Below are positions 32,467-43,700 of a DNA stretch of 64,000 bases, one piece after another. The notes beneath the pieces were generated by a model that worked only from the letters and a program-made list of their open reading frames with translations, was not told the DNA's origin and searched no databases. The position numbers were made by a program, and so were the translations under genes. This DNA comes from Strigamia acuminata. Taxonomy: Eukaryota > Arthropoda > Chilopoda > Geophilomorpha > Linotaeniidae. How positions within the stretch are numbered: position 1 is the first letter of the stretch; every line of letters begins with the position of its first letter. Where the stretch lies: positions 59,467,369 to 59,531,368 of the forward strand of contig OX442314.1 in NCBI GenBank assembly GCA_949358305.1. The letters are read 5' to 3'.

Positions 32467-33440
32467 ACATACTAGAGCATTCTTACGCCATTCATTTAAC
32501 AGTGTCTTGTTTAATTGTGACGTATGTAATCATTGCAGTGCCCCCTGTTCTACTAACTCGTTTGTCAATGTAAAAAAAAAATTTTGAAAAATAAATAAAA
32601 TGTGTAAAAGAATTTTTAATTAAAAGCTGAATAAAATTATTTTTCTTTACAATTTATTATTCATTTATTTCTGATTGAGTCACTTTGAAAACCTGTTTTT
32701 TCTGACTCATTAAAAAAAAATCTTTAAAGGCTATTTTTGTTTTTAAAGAGCAAAAGCCTTCGGAGGGGAAATTTAATTGCTGGTGAGGAAAAAAATATTT
32801 TCATTCAACTGTTTAACATTTTTTTTTTTGTTTTTTTTGTTTTCATAAATGTTTATCAATTTGTTTGTTTGATCACATATCTGTTTTTCCTACAAGATAT
32901 ATTACATGCTGTCACATGGCTTACTTTTAACACAGCTGGTTTTGGAAAGTTCCATTACTTAGAAGGAATAAAATTTTTATTTGTAAATGAAAATTATTAA
33001 TTATAAAAGTTAAAATGGAATTAAAAAGAATCAAATGAGAATTCATTTGATTTTTTCTAATGGATAGTTTTAATTCTAATTCCATTTCATTTTTAAATTG
33101 GTTTAATAAATTCCAACTTTAATATCTATTAACAAATAAAAACTTTCTTTCAATTAACTTTTTCTTATTTAAAAAAAAGTTTTATTTTTTTTTGTAAATA
33201 GAATTAAAATAAGGAATTAATAACAACACACAGGACAAAAAAATCAAATGAATTCTCATTTTAAATTGTGTTAATACATTTCAACTCTTTTGCAATTAAA
33301 CTGGTCTTTCAACTAGGTCACATTTCATTTGTGAATAAAAAAAATTTCCCCAGGGGCAATTGAATTTTTATTTAAAATGAAATTGTTTTTAGGTCAAATA
33401 AAGATAATTTTTAATTCAAATTGAAACATTTTAAAATAAA
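32467..33440. other. Polinton right non-coding region
   Basis: Strongly AT-rich, with many short imperfect palindromes (such as AATCAAATGAGAATTCATTTGATT near 33029). I see no ORF that can be supported. It stands where the missing part of the integrase would be expected. Confidence 0.5.
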
Positions 33441-33460
33441 ATATAATTTAATGCATGTTT

Positions 33461-33701
33461 AATAGGAAATGTAAAATGTGTAATTCAATTTATTTGCAGA
33501 TAAATGTATTAAGATTTTTTAATAAAAAAGTCAATTGAAATGTTTAATAGGAAATGTAAAAATTCTTAATACATTTATTTGTAAATGAAATAAATTAGAC
33601 ATTTTACATTTCCTATTAAACATTTCAATTGACTTTTTTATTAAAAAATCTTAATACATTTATCTGCAAATAAATTGAATTACACATTTTACATTTCCTA
33701 T
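33461..33701. repeat. ~104-bp perfect hairpin in Polinton right subterminal region
   Basis: Arms near 33461-33563 and 33598-33701 are inverted copies with no mismatch seen, separated by about 35 bp. The arms contain AATGTGTAATTCAATTTATT, related to the left subterminal 64-bp repeat. Confidence 0.85.
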
Positions 33702-33836
33702 TAAACATTTCAATTGAATTTTTTATTAAAAAATCTTAATACATTTATTTACAAATGAATTGAATTTTAATTAAAATAAGAAATAATTGCAAATATAAAT
33801 ACATGAAATAAGAAATAAGTACAAATATAAATACAG

Positions 33837-34223
33837 AAGCTTGTGGAACTTAGTCAAAATATCGAACCAAGCGTGATGGACATAGCCGGAATATCAAACC
33901 AAGCTTGTGGAACATAGTCAAAATATCAAACCAAGCTTGTGGAACATAGTCAAAATATCAAACCAAGCTTGTGGAACATAGTCAAAATATCAAACCAAGC
34001 TTGTGGAACATAGCCGAAATATCAAACCAAGCTTGTGGAACATAGTCAAAATATCAAACCAAGCTTGTGGAACATAGCCGAAATATCAAACCAAGCTTGT
34101 GGAACAGTCAAAATATCACCAACGAAGCGTGTTGGACATAGCCAAATTTCACCAACAAAGCGTGTTGGACATAGCCAAAATTTCACCAATGAAGCGTGTT
34201 GGACATAGCCAAAATTTCACCAA
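33837..34223. repeat. 32/33-bp satellite array
   Basis: About twelve tandem units of AAGCTTGTGGAACATAGTC + AAAATATCAAACC (32 bp). They pass into a diverged block of AAGCGTGTTGGACATAGCC + AAAATTTCACCAA units (33 bp). The array is directly contiguous with no spacers, so it is not a CRISPR. It lies inside the Polinton, 430 bp from the right terminal repeat. Confidence 0.9.
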
Positions 34224-34657
34224 GTGCAGATTCAACATGTGATCAAACACCCTGATCCATACGTGCAATATAGCATTCGACTCACCATCTCGAGACAAAC
34301 CGTTTAAAATTACCCCCACTTTTAATTTTGCCGTAACCCCCACTTCCAATACCCTCAGAAAACTTTAAACAATGGCAAATGTTGCCCACTGTCATTGGAA
34401 GTCCATACGATTTACCCCCACTTTCACTTTAATTACCTCCCACTTTCCTAAAAAAGGTTAATATGTGTGATTTTGCCAACAAAGTACATGTAAACAAATC
34501 ACGTCATTTATTCATTTTCCCTCCAGTAAAATGAAACGTTCCAAAAAAACCAGTTGTGATAGAAGCAGGTGAAGTCAATGACCTACTTCCTTTTAAAACT
34601 CTTTAATTCAAACAGCAGAATAATTTAATGCACTTTCCCATGGCCTTGCCTCGGGTG

Positions 34658-34752
34658 ATTTCCTCCTTCATCCCTTTAAATCCCTCCTTGAGGTAGAAAT
34701 CAAGAATTGCATCTTAAATGCGTATTCATAGATCTCATATTTTACTACAACA
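34658..34752 (-). repeat. Polinton right terminal inverted repeat
   Basis: It ends ATTTTACTACAACA and is followed by AATCAG. It is the exact reverse complement of the left terminal repeat over 95 bp. Confidence 0.95.
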
Positions 34753-34960
34753 AATCAGTTGTCGCAGTCAGGGTCCCCTAATTGAAATTTAGTTCTTCCT
34801 CGAATACTCCTGACCCAACACGCGACCCCCTCCAGGTCCGATGTTCTCTCTCCATCAATATGTCTATATCAGTACCAAATCCACGACCTTTGGTATTCAG
34901 CCGTCCGACAGTGGATGCAAAATAGACGTGATGAGTTTTCTGCAATGTCCCCACATATTC

Positions 34961-35236
34961 CTACATTGCAGATAGGTCCCTCCCATGACATCGTAAGACC
35001 ATACCAGTCACACCAGTAACCATAGTCTTTAGTTCTATTTCATCATCATCACCACAATCTCCATTTTCACTACCTATGAAGAATACTACACCATGATAAT
35101 CTTCCCATTGGAAAAAACGGGGTGCCTTGCCCATTATGCTGCGGTGACGGATGGATGTCCGGCTGCCATCTTGCGACGTGTACGAATTGTCTAGGCACGA
35201 AAAAACGACTAAGAAATCAGCCGTGGAACTAGGCAT
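34961..35236 (-). CDS. Hypothetical small protein
   Basis: A 91-codon frame with an ATG and mixed, non-repetitive composition (QWEDYHGVVFFIGSENGDC, DDDEIELKTMVTG). It starts almost on top of the divergent frame on the other strand. It is not part of the Polinton, whose right end is 200 bp upstream. I recognise no domain; it may be an exon of a host gene or chance. Confidence 0.22.
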   Translation of the reverse strand: MPSSTADFLVVFSCLDNSYTSQDGSRTSIRHRSIMGKAPRFFQWEDYHGVVFFIGSENGDCGDDDEIELKTMVTGVTGMVLRCHGRDLSAM

Positions 35237-35598
35237 TTTTACTCTTTGTCGTCAAGGGGCTATTCGTGCCTCCACCTCGAATATGGGCCACATGCTACAA
35301 GTGTAAACTTTTGCTTTCCAGTGATGGCAAAGTCGTTTACACCAGTCCAGATTTTCTCAGTGCCCAAAAGTCATCTCTTGGGCAAGAAATGGACAATGAA
35401 AAATTTCCAACCGAATCTGAGAAAGCGATTGGAGTCACAGTTGGAACCCAAACTGAAGATCCAAAAGAAGACTCAGAAGAAACCGATGAAGCGCATGACC
35501 TGTGTTTTGGTCTTTTCAATTTAAATCCATTCTTAATGTTTAGTATTTATAGTAGTAGTTTTAGGGCTATATCGTTGCTATTTATTTGCCAAGGTTAA
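35234..35598 (+). CDS. Hypothetical protein with acidic C-terminal region
   Basis: An open frame bounded upstream by a TAG reads WATCYKCKLLLSSDGKVVYT, then a serine-rich stretch, an acidic stretch (TEDPKEDSEETDEAHD) and a hydrophobic tail. The lone CxxC, the acidic tract and the divergent neighbour suggest a real exon or remnant, but the family is unknown and there is no convincing ATG before the first conserved-looking residues. Confidence 0.25.
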
Positions 35599-35599
35599 T

Positions 35600-36575
35600 T
35601 TCACTTCTCTTAAATATTATACTCCGTATTAGTTATATTTATCATTGTCTCACTTGTTTAACCGAATTATGTGTATTTTACCGGTTTGAAATACGAGTTA
35701 ACAGAAACAGAAATGAGGGACTTTTTTATAAAGTTTGGCACACCTGTAAGCGTCGAAATGTTTCCCCACAATACCGGTAAAGTGGAATTTGAAATTTGAA
35801 ATACTTGCATTTCGTAATTACTAATTAAGGTCAATAAAATTTTATATTTAGGTTACTTTAATTTAGAGTTTTATATCTAAGTTTTCTTTAGCTGATTTAA
35901 ATAAATAGAAGTTATGTTTTTACTTAATTAATTATTCTAATTATTCTAACTTTTATAAGTTTATTTCTAGATTATACCAACTCGATCTCCTCGTTTGAAT
36001 TTGGTCACGTGACCGTGAAAGCCGTTGTAAGTCCTTTTCTGTGCATGACACCGGGTTTTGGGGTTACCCTACTTCCTGCCCTCGCTGTTTCGAGTCCGTT
36101 TCGATGGTTTGTCGGGGTGACCCTCCCTTTGAGTCCTCTCTGGGCTTTTTGTCGGATTGTGCCAGTTAAATCTTTCATTTTCCTTGCACACGCACTGCTC
36201 GTTCAAGGATACCGGGTTTTAACGCTAGCCGCTAGATGGCAGACGACAATAATCGGTTCAAAATGCGTTTTTTATTCGGGTTTAGTCTTTACGTGGGTTG
36301 AGTTTCGAGTTGCTTAGTCTTTATTGTACCAAAAATATTGTTTCTGACCTTTGATGCAATCCTTGTCAGCCCTAAACTTGCGCTCTTGAAAAGCTTCTTT
36401 TGGACAGCTGAAATAAAGCTTTCCAGCATAGCCCCCACAGGTTGCTAGGCAACCGTTGTTGCCGCGATAGTGTGTTTCTGCCGTGTTTTATGCAGATGAA
36501 TGTTTGTTATGATTGTTTAGGATTTTTGCTATCATTTTTCTCTTATTAACTATCAGTCAATCATTACAGAAAATT
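35600..36575. other. Intergenic, no gene recognised
   Basis: AT-rich to 35990, then a more balanced stretch to about 36500 with a 102-codon ORF (36009-36317) that has no recognisable features. No repeats matched elsewhere in the window. Confidence 0.4.
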
Positions 36576-36579
36576 GAGC

Positions 36580-37168
36580 ATCGTCTCCTCGAGGCTTGAC
36601 CACCATCTTGGAGACAGTACAATCTCCAGCCCCATGTTAGATGGTAGTGCGTGCTACGTGATGAAGGTGACTATGGCAACTGCCATGACAAGAGGAGAGA
36701 TCGCTCTCAAGTCTGGAATGACTTGAGGCCACTCAATCGCCGTACTTGTAATGCATGGCAGGCAATGTTAACCGACCACGCTGCCCATGTGATCAGCGGT
36801 TAGATTGGGCTGGGTTGATGAAAGGCAACCCAGCGACCTTGTCAATAAATCGGTGAATGTGCAACCCCTAGACCACCACAATAAAGATTAGTTTGGTTTA
36901 AGTAAATCTTTTTAATGGAAAAAATATTTTTTTGGCTTAGTTAAATTAGTAGGACAAAAAAGTTGCGTTAGTGGAAAAATCAGTCAGTGGAAATTTTATT
37001 TTTTTTTTAGTGGGAATCCAAGTAAATTTAGCGGAGATTTAATTTGTGCCCATAAAGATAAACAATCCAAACTGTGCGTTTTCTGTGTTGTTCTTATCAT
37101 AACCGTGAGTGGTGTCGAAACGCCCCATGGTCCTCCCCTGGCCATGGGGCGACCGACCGCCACTCACA
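36580..37168 (+). repeat. LTR fragment related to the solo LTR at 61193, with a 163-bp insertion
   Basis: The left part (36580-36888) and right part (37052-37168) align with 61310-61751, including CTCGAGGCTTGACCACCAT, GGCAACCCAGCGACC, the CAATAAAGAT polyadenylation region and the CGCCACTCACAA end. Between them lies 163 bp (36889-37051) flanked by the direct repeat ATAAAGAT. The 5' third of the LTR is missing. Confidence 0.75.
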
Positions 37169-37169
37169 A

Positions 37170-38240
37170 CTGGCTATTTTTATTTTTAAGCAAATAGAAA
37201 CCGGTCCAGCAAACCCTGTGTTGATCAGCCACGTAGTCAGAATAATAAAGTTAATTTTTCGAACGAAACAAATGAAGACATTCATTATTCTAGAGCATGT
37301 TATTGTTAGATTCTAATATTTCCACTCTTTGGCCATTAATTAGTCAGGTGCCAAGTATGTCAGCGTAAATTATCCAGATTTCCAGATAGTTAATCTCAGG
37401 CTGGTGAAACTTCTCTTGGGAATAGAGTTTAACAGATCATGCAAACAGTTTAATGTGGGTGGATCGCGTTGTGTACATCTGCCTGGTGCGGTAGATAGAA
37501 TGATTATGGAGATAAAAGTCAATGCATTGCCAGATACATGCTTTCCATATAGATCTTGTTTGAAGTCTTGTTTCCAAACCCGACCAGATATCTTGTTTTC
37601 CACCATAGACTGTCACAGTATAATGAATGGCTTTCACACCGAAAAATCAATATGCTACCGCTGGTACTGAGATGTCTCAGATCCACAGAGCATGTCTGAC
37701 ACCGTGTACGGAAATGCAAATTACCTCGATGTCTGTACTTCTATTTATATCTGTGTATCTTGTATAATGCAATTCTGGTGTTTTGATTCTTTTTTATGTA
37801 TCACTAGACCAGTAAAATGGCTCGGCCAATGGGAGAAAAAAGAGTAAAGTTATTTTTTCATCTTTGTCGATATTACATGTTTAAACTTTTATTTTTTCTC
37901 CGCATTCCAGACGCCTTGCGCCGATCCATTTGTGTCTCCGCGTCAACTTTCGGTTTTGTAAACACAATTATGACAGTATTATTTTGTTAAGGGTTTATTT
38001 ACTGTACTCAGTTACACATTGATTTTTATTACTTGTGTTTATGTTTTGGAAATCCTATCTGTCCCATTATTGCTTTGAACAACCACTGTAATGCTGTTTA
38101 TATACCTGTCTGTTATCTTCTTCAGAAACCAGACATTAATAGAATACAATTACCAATTATCATTCCGAAAGATCTCAGTCAACAAACATTAATGCGACAT
38201 AAAATTCATTGGAAAAAAGAAGCAGAGTACCCAGGTCTGT
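37170..38240. other. Intergenic; one MITE-terminus fragment
   Basis: No gene is supported. At 37817-37840 GGCTCGGCCAATGGGAGAA matches the inverted repeat of the MITE at 57108-57329, so a fragment of that family is present. Confidence 0.4.
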
Positions 38241-38370
38241 GGCCCCTATGACCCTGCTTTTTTTGAGGGGAGTGTGACCGCTTGGTCACTTAAGGGTGAC
38301 CAGTGTAACTACCACACACCGCCTAATGGCCCCAAGGTCATCCCTCCTTGTGGAGTGGAATGAGGATATT
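38241..38370 (-). repeat. LTR end plus leader fragment, second copy
   Basis: It matches 17782-17905 in the same orientation: leader-like GCCCCTATG...GGGGAG, then TGTGACCG at 38273 and the CCACACACCGCCTAATGGCC block. To the right, AATAAAGTCTACTTTC near 38448 could be a polyadenylation region read on the plus strand. Confidence 0.5.
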
Positions 38371-38660
38371 GTCACGCATATAAGACCAAACACATCATCC
38401 TTGTTTTGCTAGTGTTATCTTATTGCAAGTGTTATTTGTTTGTTAGAATAAAGTCTACTTTCTAAGTTATCTGTGCTGAGTTTATTAAAGTCACATCATA
38501 TGTTAACTGAGTTTAACATTAGGCTTAGTAGTAAAAAGTATACATCCCCAAGTAAAAGTAAAAACACACTTACGTGACTCTACTTCCTTTGAGCCACGTA
38601 ACAATATCCCTAAAGGGTTCCTTGAAAAAACCCCTGGAAAAACCCCCTTGAAAAAATTAC

Positions 38661-38905
38661 CATCGGCCTAGCAAAGGGGGGCCCACGAGCCCAAGGAGCC
38701 CATCAAAGATGAATGGTGACCTTTTATCTTATCTTAGCAATGGCTCTGCTAAAAGCCCCATCATCCAATTTGTACACGGGCCCATTGGTGTGTTGCTACG
38801 CCTCTGCTTATCATGAATTTAATTTATGTTCTTGCTGCACAATTATTGTGTTGAAACCAGTGTAGTTATTGTCTTTTTAAATTTAAATCTCATCGTGAGC
38901 GAGGC
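38661..38905. repeat. Dispersed repeat, copy 2
   Basis: It aligns with 18292-18561, with a 30-40 bp internal deletion. As in copy 1, an LTR-end fragment lies about 400 bp upstream, so the two loci share order as well as content. Confidence 0.6.
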
Positions 38906-39485
38906 AGTTGGTCATCAGCAAATGGAAGCATAACAATCCTCCAATACTTTTTTTATAAGTATATTGGTTCATGACACCTTTAATTTAATGTTTTAGACCA
39001 ATACCCATACAGACAAACCATCCCAATAGTAAAATGGCTTGGGGATGGTTTCATCCTACGATATTTTGATATTATTTGATTATGGTAATGCTAAGTCGTC
39101 ATGTACTACTCACCTTGTACTAAATCCAACCAATAAATCTTTGTTGTTAATTCTTTTTTTTAAACCAGGAAATCTTTTATTTATTTATATACCAAAAGTA
39201 AGATGTCTAATTTATATCTTAGCCATTCTGAATTTCCATATTCATTTTTAGATTCGTCCGCAGTAGTATCAATTAAAAATAGGCTGCTTAACGCTACATT
39301 GGTTTCAGTTTTTAGGGGGTCCAAAAATGTTTTTTGGGGCACTAAGTAGATTTTTCTTATTAGTTTTATTTGAGGGGCCAAACATATATTTTTTGGGGGG
39401 GATCCAATAATTCAGGGGGGTCAATAATAGCAATTCAATTATTAATAATAATTATACAATTTTAAAATATTTATTCAGTGTCTAA

Positions 39486-40130
39486 GAATGAGAGCACTGG
39501 CCAACCATCTGCGGGCAGCCGCCGCCAACGATGGCGACGACGCACCACCGCCCGCCAACGGCGACGGCGACGCACCACTGGACGACGACAACGAAGATGA
39601 CGACGCCGTCCTACGTTGACGGGCTGCACTCGTGGCAAGAGAGGAAGTCCTCGACAGGCACGAGAGGACCCTCAACCACTGCTAGACAACCATGACCGGT
39701 CGCGAGCGCGCGATGACGGCCTACGAGCAGGCCCTACGTGTAGGTTTATAACGTGATATTCTGTTATATTATTTGCTGCGTGCTATTTAGCGTTTAAAAA
39801 GTCGCTACAGCATGAAATTCAACCGATATTGCCATACGACAGGTCCATCGATGACCTAATGACCTTCGAAATGGTTGAAAATTGTACGACTCACAATCAG
39901 TCCGAAATGCAAACTTACAGCAAATTGGACATTGATATTCCCAACGAAATGTAAACAAAATTCGAATCCAACGACCGCACGACAAACTAACAATTCGAGC
40001 CTTTGGTAACTTTCTATTTAATTCAAATTATTATTTTGTTTTTTTTTTATTTTTGCAGGATGAGCAAAGGTTACAGCATTCTCTCTTGCCAGAACATTCG
40101 CAAGCCACTTTTTCCATCTATCACTGAAAC
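39486..40130 (+). pseudogene. Exon-like remnants of an unidentified gene
   Basis: Three pieces look coding. The first is a GC-rich block (39488-39620) encoding alanine/aspartate-rich sequence ending in TGA, after which the same frame continues with AREEVLDRHERTL. The second is a splice-acceptor-led block (39791-39954) of 54 codons ending TAA, with mixed composition (SLQHEIQPILPYDRSIDD). The third is a block after TTTTTTGCAG?-type acceptor at about 40060, stopping soon after. Internal stops suggest decay or wrong exon choice. No domain is recognised. Confidence 0.25.
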
Positions 40131-40333
40131 AATGCGGACTTCACGCCGATAAAAGTGATAGATCAGCTACTCTCTGAATATTTGCGATTGAAATCGACGG
40201 CATGCCTTGCCCCTTTAGCCAGAGCCCTAAATTTGACATAGAATGATTTTGGTTTGCCTCTTGTCAAATCTTGATTTTTTTTTACAGTTTATAATTTAAG
40301 ATTGAATTTATAATTTGAATTAAGTTTGATAAT

Positions 40334-40560
40334 TGTTATAATCGTGTGTGTCACCAGGCCGAATATGTATAAATCCCGAATGAGGGTCTCCGACCGCTAG
40401 GGGGAGTTGGTTGTATTTTCGGGTCACGGAGGATGACGCGACGTAAACGTGACTTCCGGTCACTTGTTCTTCTGGAGACGCGTGCTCTGTATATGCCGTG
40501 CGAGTAAAACCCCTCATATCTTTTCATCCGAAGTTATCCAGTCTTTTCCCAAATACAACA
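40334..40560 (+). repeat. 5' LTR of Ty1/copia element
   Basis: It begins TGTTATAATCG and ends AATACAACA. It contains a TATGTATAAATCCC promoter-like box near 40370 and is identical to the 3' copy. Confidence 0.97.
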
Positions 40561-40561
40561 A

Positions 40562-40576
40562 AGGGTTATGGGCCAC
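40562..40576 (+). promoter_or_regulatory. Primer-binding site matching the 5' half of initiator tRNA-Met
   Basis: AGGGTTATGGGCC follows the LTR directly. GGGTTATGGGCC is complementary to the anticodon-stem region of initiator tRNA-Met (GGCCCATAACCC), the half-tRNA primer used by Drosophila copia, rather than to a tRNA 3' end. Confidence 0.8.
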
Positions 40577-40713
40577 AGCATCTAACACTGCGTGAGTTTT
40601 TACATCTCGTATCGATTTTCCGGGCGTTTTGACGAAGGAGTGACCACTGACCGGACCACGAGACGTTAGGCCTAATTTCCAACGCGTGGTAGATCGCCAA
40701 TCAACCTTCAAAA

Positions 40714-43700
40714 ATGGCGGACAGAGATGCGATGAGGATCGAAAAGCTGGAGGATGAAAACTACGCCACGTGGGCGTTCAAAATGCGAGTATTCCTGAAG
40801 AAGTCGGAATGGTGGACGGTCATCGTTGACGAAGCACCAGTGAACGGAGCAGCGGCGGCGAGGAACGCGTGGCGTGGCAAGGACGAAAAAGCCATGAACG
40901 CAATCGTCCAGGCCCTGTCGCCAGCACAGACAGTGTACGTGATAAACAAAGACACGGCACGCGAATGCTGGGAGAAATTGGAGGAAATCCACCGAGGGCG
41001 AGCGCGCCAAAGACAGACTATTTTGCGCCGAGAGCTGACCAAAACGAGGTGGGAAAAAGCTGAGACGGCCACGAAGTTCCTGCAACGTGTGGAGTCGACG
41101 GTGAACCAGTTACGAGCTGTTGGCGGCGAAATTTCGGAGCAAGAGGTGGGAACTTTAATAATACAAAACCTGCCAAAACCATACCACAGCATCCAGAGAG
41201 CGTTTGACATGTGCGACGAAGATGAAGTGACGATGGTCAAGCTGCGGCACATGATCATACAGGAGGAATCGCGACAAACTGGAGACGATGAAGTGGTCGA
41301 GAAACTGCATAAAGTGAACCTGTCCAGCCGCACGAAGAACAACTATCGGGGCGGCGAACGGAACGGTGACCACGACGGAAAACGAGACCTGAAAAACGTA
41401 AGATGTTTCAATTGCCAGAAATTCGGGCACATGGCCAGAAATTGTCGCAGCCAGAAGGAGAGCGAGGGACGACGCGATAACAATTCCAAGCAGTCGAGAG
41501 GAAATGCCAAGAAGGAACAGCAGCCAGACGCCACCGCCAGGGCTGTGAAAGACAGACCAGAGTTTGCATTTCAGGTCAGAATCGACCAAACGGAAGGACG
41601 GCAGTGGAACCTCGACTCCGGAGCGACGAGGCACATGACGGCGAACAGGGACTTTCTCGAATCGTTCGTGGCAGATGACGGAAGTCGAAAGGTGACGCTG
41701 GCAGATGGGCGCCAAATCCCAATCATGGGCTGCGGAAACGTGAAATTCATTACGAACGACGCTGACTTGATCGCGAAGGAGGTATTATACATTCCTGATT
41801 TAAATGACAATTTGATTTCGGTGCCAAAACTCGACGACGCGGGTTTACTCGTTGCTTTCGGAAGCGGGAAGTGTACGATATCGAGCGGGGACCGAGTGAT
41901 AATGACTGCTACAAAGATCGGGGACGTGTATAGACTGAACGTGGAGACCGTGGTGGCCGCGCAGGCGAACACGTGCCAACAATCGACCGAGATCGATGTG
42001 TGGCACAACCGAATGTGCCACTTGAACACGGGAACACTGGCGAAAATGCACGAAACGGGTGCAGTTTACGGTTTGGGGCCAATACAGAAGGACGGGCGGG
42101 CATGCGACGAGTGTGCAGCCGGGAAGATGGCCAGAAAACCATTCAAAACGATCGTGAGCGACCAATCGACCAAAATATTGGAACTCGTGCACATGGATCT
42201 GTGCGGGCCGCTGACGGAGACGATTGGCGGCAGCCGATATTTGTTTTTGCTAATAGACGACTTCAGTCGCAAAATGTTTGTCTATTTTATTAGGTCGAAG
42301 TCGGACGTTTTCGAGAACTTTAAGGAGTTTGTGGCGGCTGTGGAACGCGAAACCGACACGAAACTTAAACGTATCCGATCCGACAACGGAGGCGAGTTCG
42401 TGAACCACGAAATGGGCGAGTTCATGAAGTCGAACGGCATCCACCACGAGCTTACGGTGCCATTCTCACCTGCCCAAAACGGCATCGCTGAACGCGGCAA
42501 CAGAACGCTGATGGAGGCAGCACGCACGATGCTGACGGCGGCGGCTTTGCCTTCGAAATTCTGGGCGGAGGCAGTCGCGACGGCCGCACACGTGCGCAAC
42601 AGATGCTCGACAAGAGGAAACGGGGACAGGATTCCACAAGAACTTTGGAGCGGACGGAAGCAGCAAGTTGGCTATTTTCGAACATTTGGCTGTGCTGCGC
42701 AGATGTGGATCCATAATTCCAAACGAAAGAAATTGGACGCGAAGTCGAAACCTGTCATTTTTATGGGTTACTGCGTCAACAGAAAGGGCTACCGAGTCTA
42801 CGACCCGAAAACTGAGAAGCTAGAGCCGACACGCGACTTGAAATTCAACGAGGCGAGATGGGGCGGAGAAATGCTGACTTCGCCTCAGGGTTCGAATTTC
42901 GTGTCGCCGTACGACGCCGAACAAGAGACCGGGGAGCAGACAACAGACAATCCAGAGCCCAACGAAACGGACAACGGTGCCACCGAAGACGAGGAGTCCA
43001 CCACTGGAAACGGAGACGGAGACGACGAAGAAGCTAACGAAAACACGACAACACGCAAATCAAAGCGCATCAAGAGGAAGCCAGACCGACTGGTGGTGCA
43101 GCCAAGAGGCGCCACTTACTGCAAGAGCGTGAAGCACGTCGAGCCAAACACCGTGGTCCAAGCACAGGACTCTCCGGAACACAAGAAGTGGGAAAGCGCG
43201 ATCCAGGAGGAACTGAAATCTCACGAGGAATTCAAGACGTGGAGACTGGTGAAAAGAGCCGTTGCAACAAATGTGCTGAGGTCAAGATGGGTTTTTAAAA
43301 TCAAAAAGAACCAGCAGGGCGAGATCGAGCGTTACAAAGCCAGATTGGTGGCCGTCGGATGCGGACAACGGCCGGGACTGGATTACGAGGACACATACTC
43401 ACCTGTAATGCGACTTGCGAGCCTGCGACTACTTCTAGCCATTGCTGTCCAACAAAATTGGCGAGTACGACAATACGACGTGAAAACAGCGTACCTGCAC
43501 GGGAAACTGCTTGAGAAGGTGTACATGGAGCAGCCACCCGGGAACGAGGAACGAGACCGAGAAGAGTGGGTGTGCGAGCTTCTAAAAGCCATCTACGGAC
43601 TCAAACAGGCCGGACGCACATGGTACCTGACACTCGACAAAATACTCAGAAAAAATGGATTTCGGCGACTATACGCGGATGAAGGCGTGTACGTGCTCAA

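Larger units (their letters stand above)
19505..34752 (+). mobile_element. Polinton/Maverick (adintovirus-like) element with complete termini
   Basis: The ends are a perfect 95-bp inverted repeat (19505-19599 against 34658-34752), starting TGTTGTAGTAAAATATG. Both sides are flanked by AATCAG (19499-19504 and 34753-34758), the 6-bp target duplication expected of Polinton integrases. Inside lie protein-primed polymerase B on the plus strand, a block of minus-strand virion genes, then plus-strand PLA2-like and integrase remnants. The 15.2-kb length includes roughly 2.2 kb of a nested LTR retrotransposon. Polymerase, PLA2 and integrase are damaged while the structural genes are mostly open. Confidence 0.95.

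Noticed and set aside
33837-34223. Regular 32-bp repeats resembling a CRISPR array
   Set aside because: Units are contiguous without unique spacers, and the setting is a eukaryotic transposon; it is a satellite.
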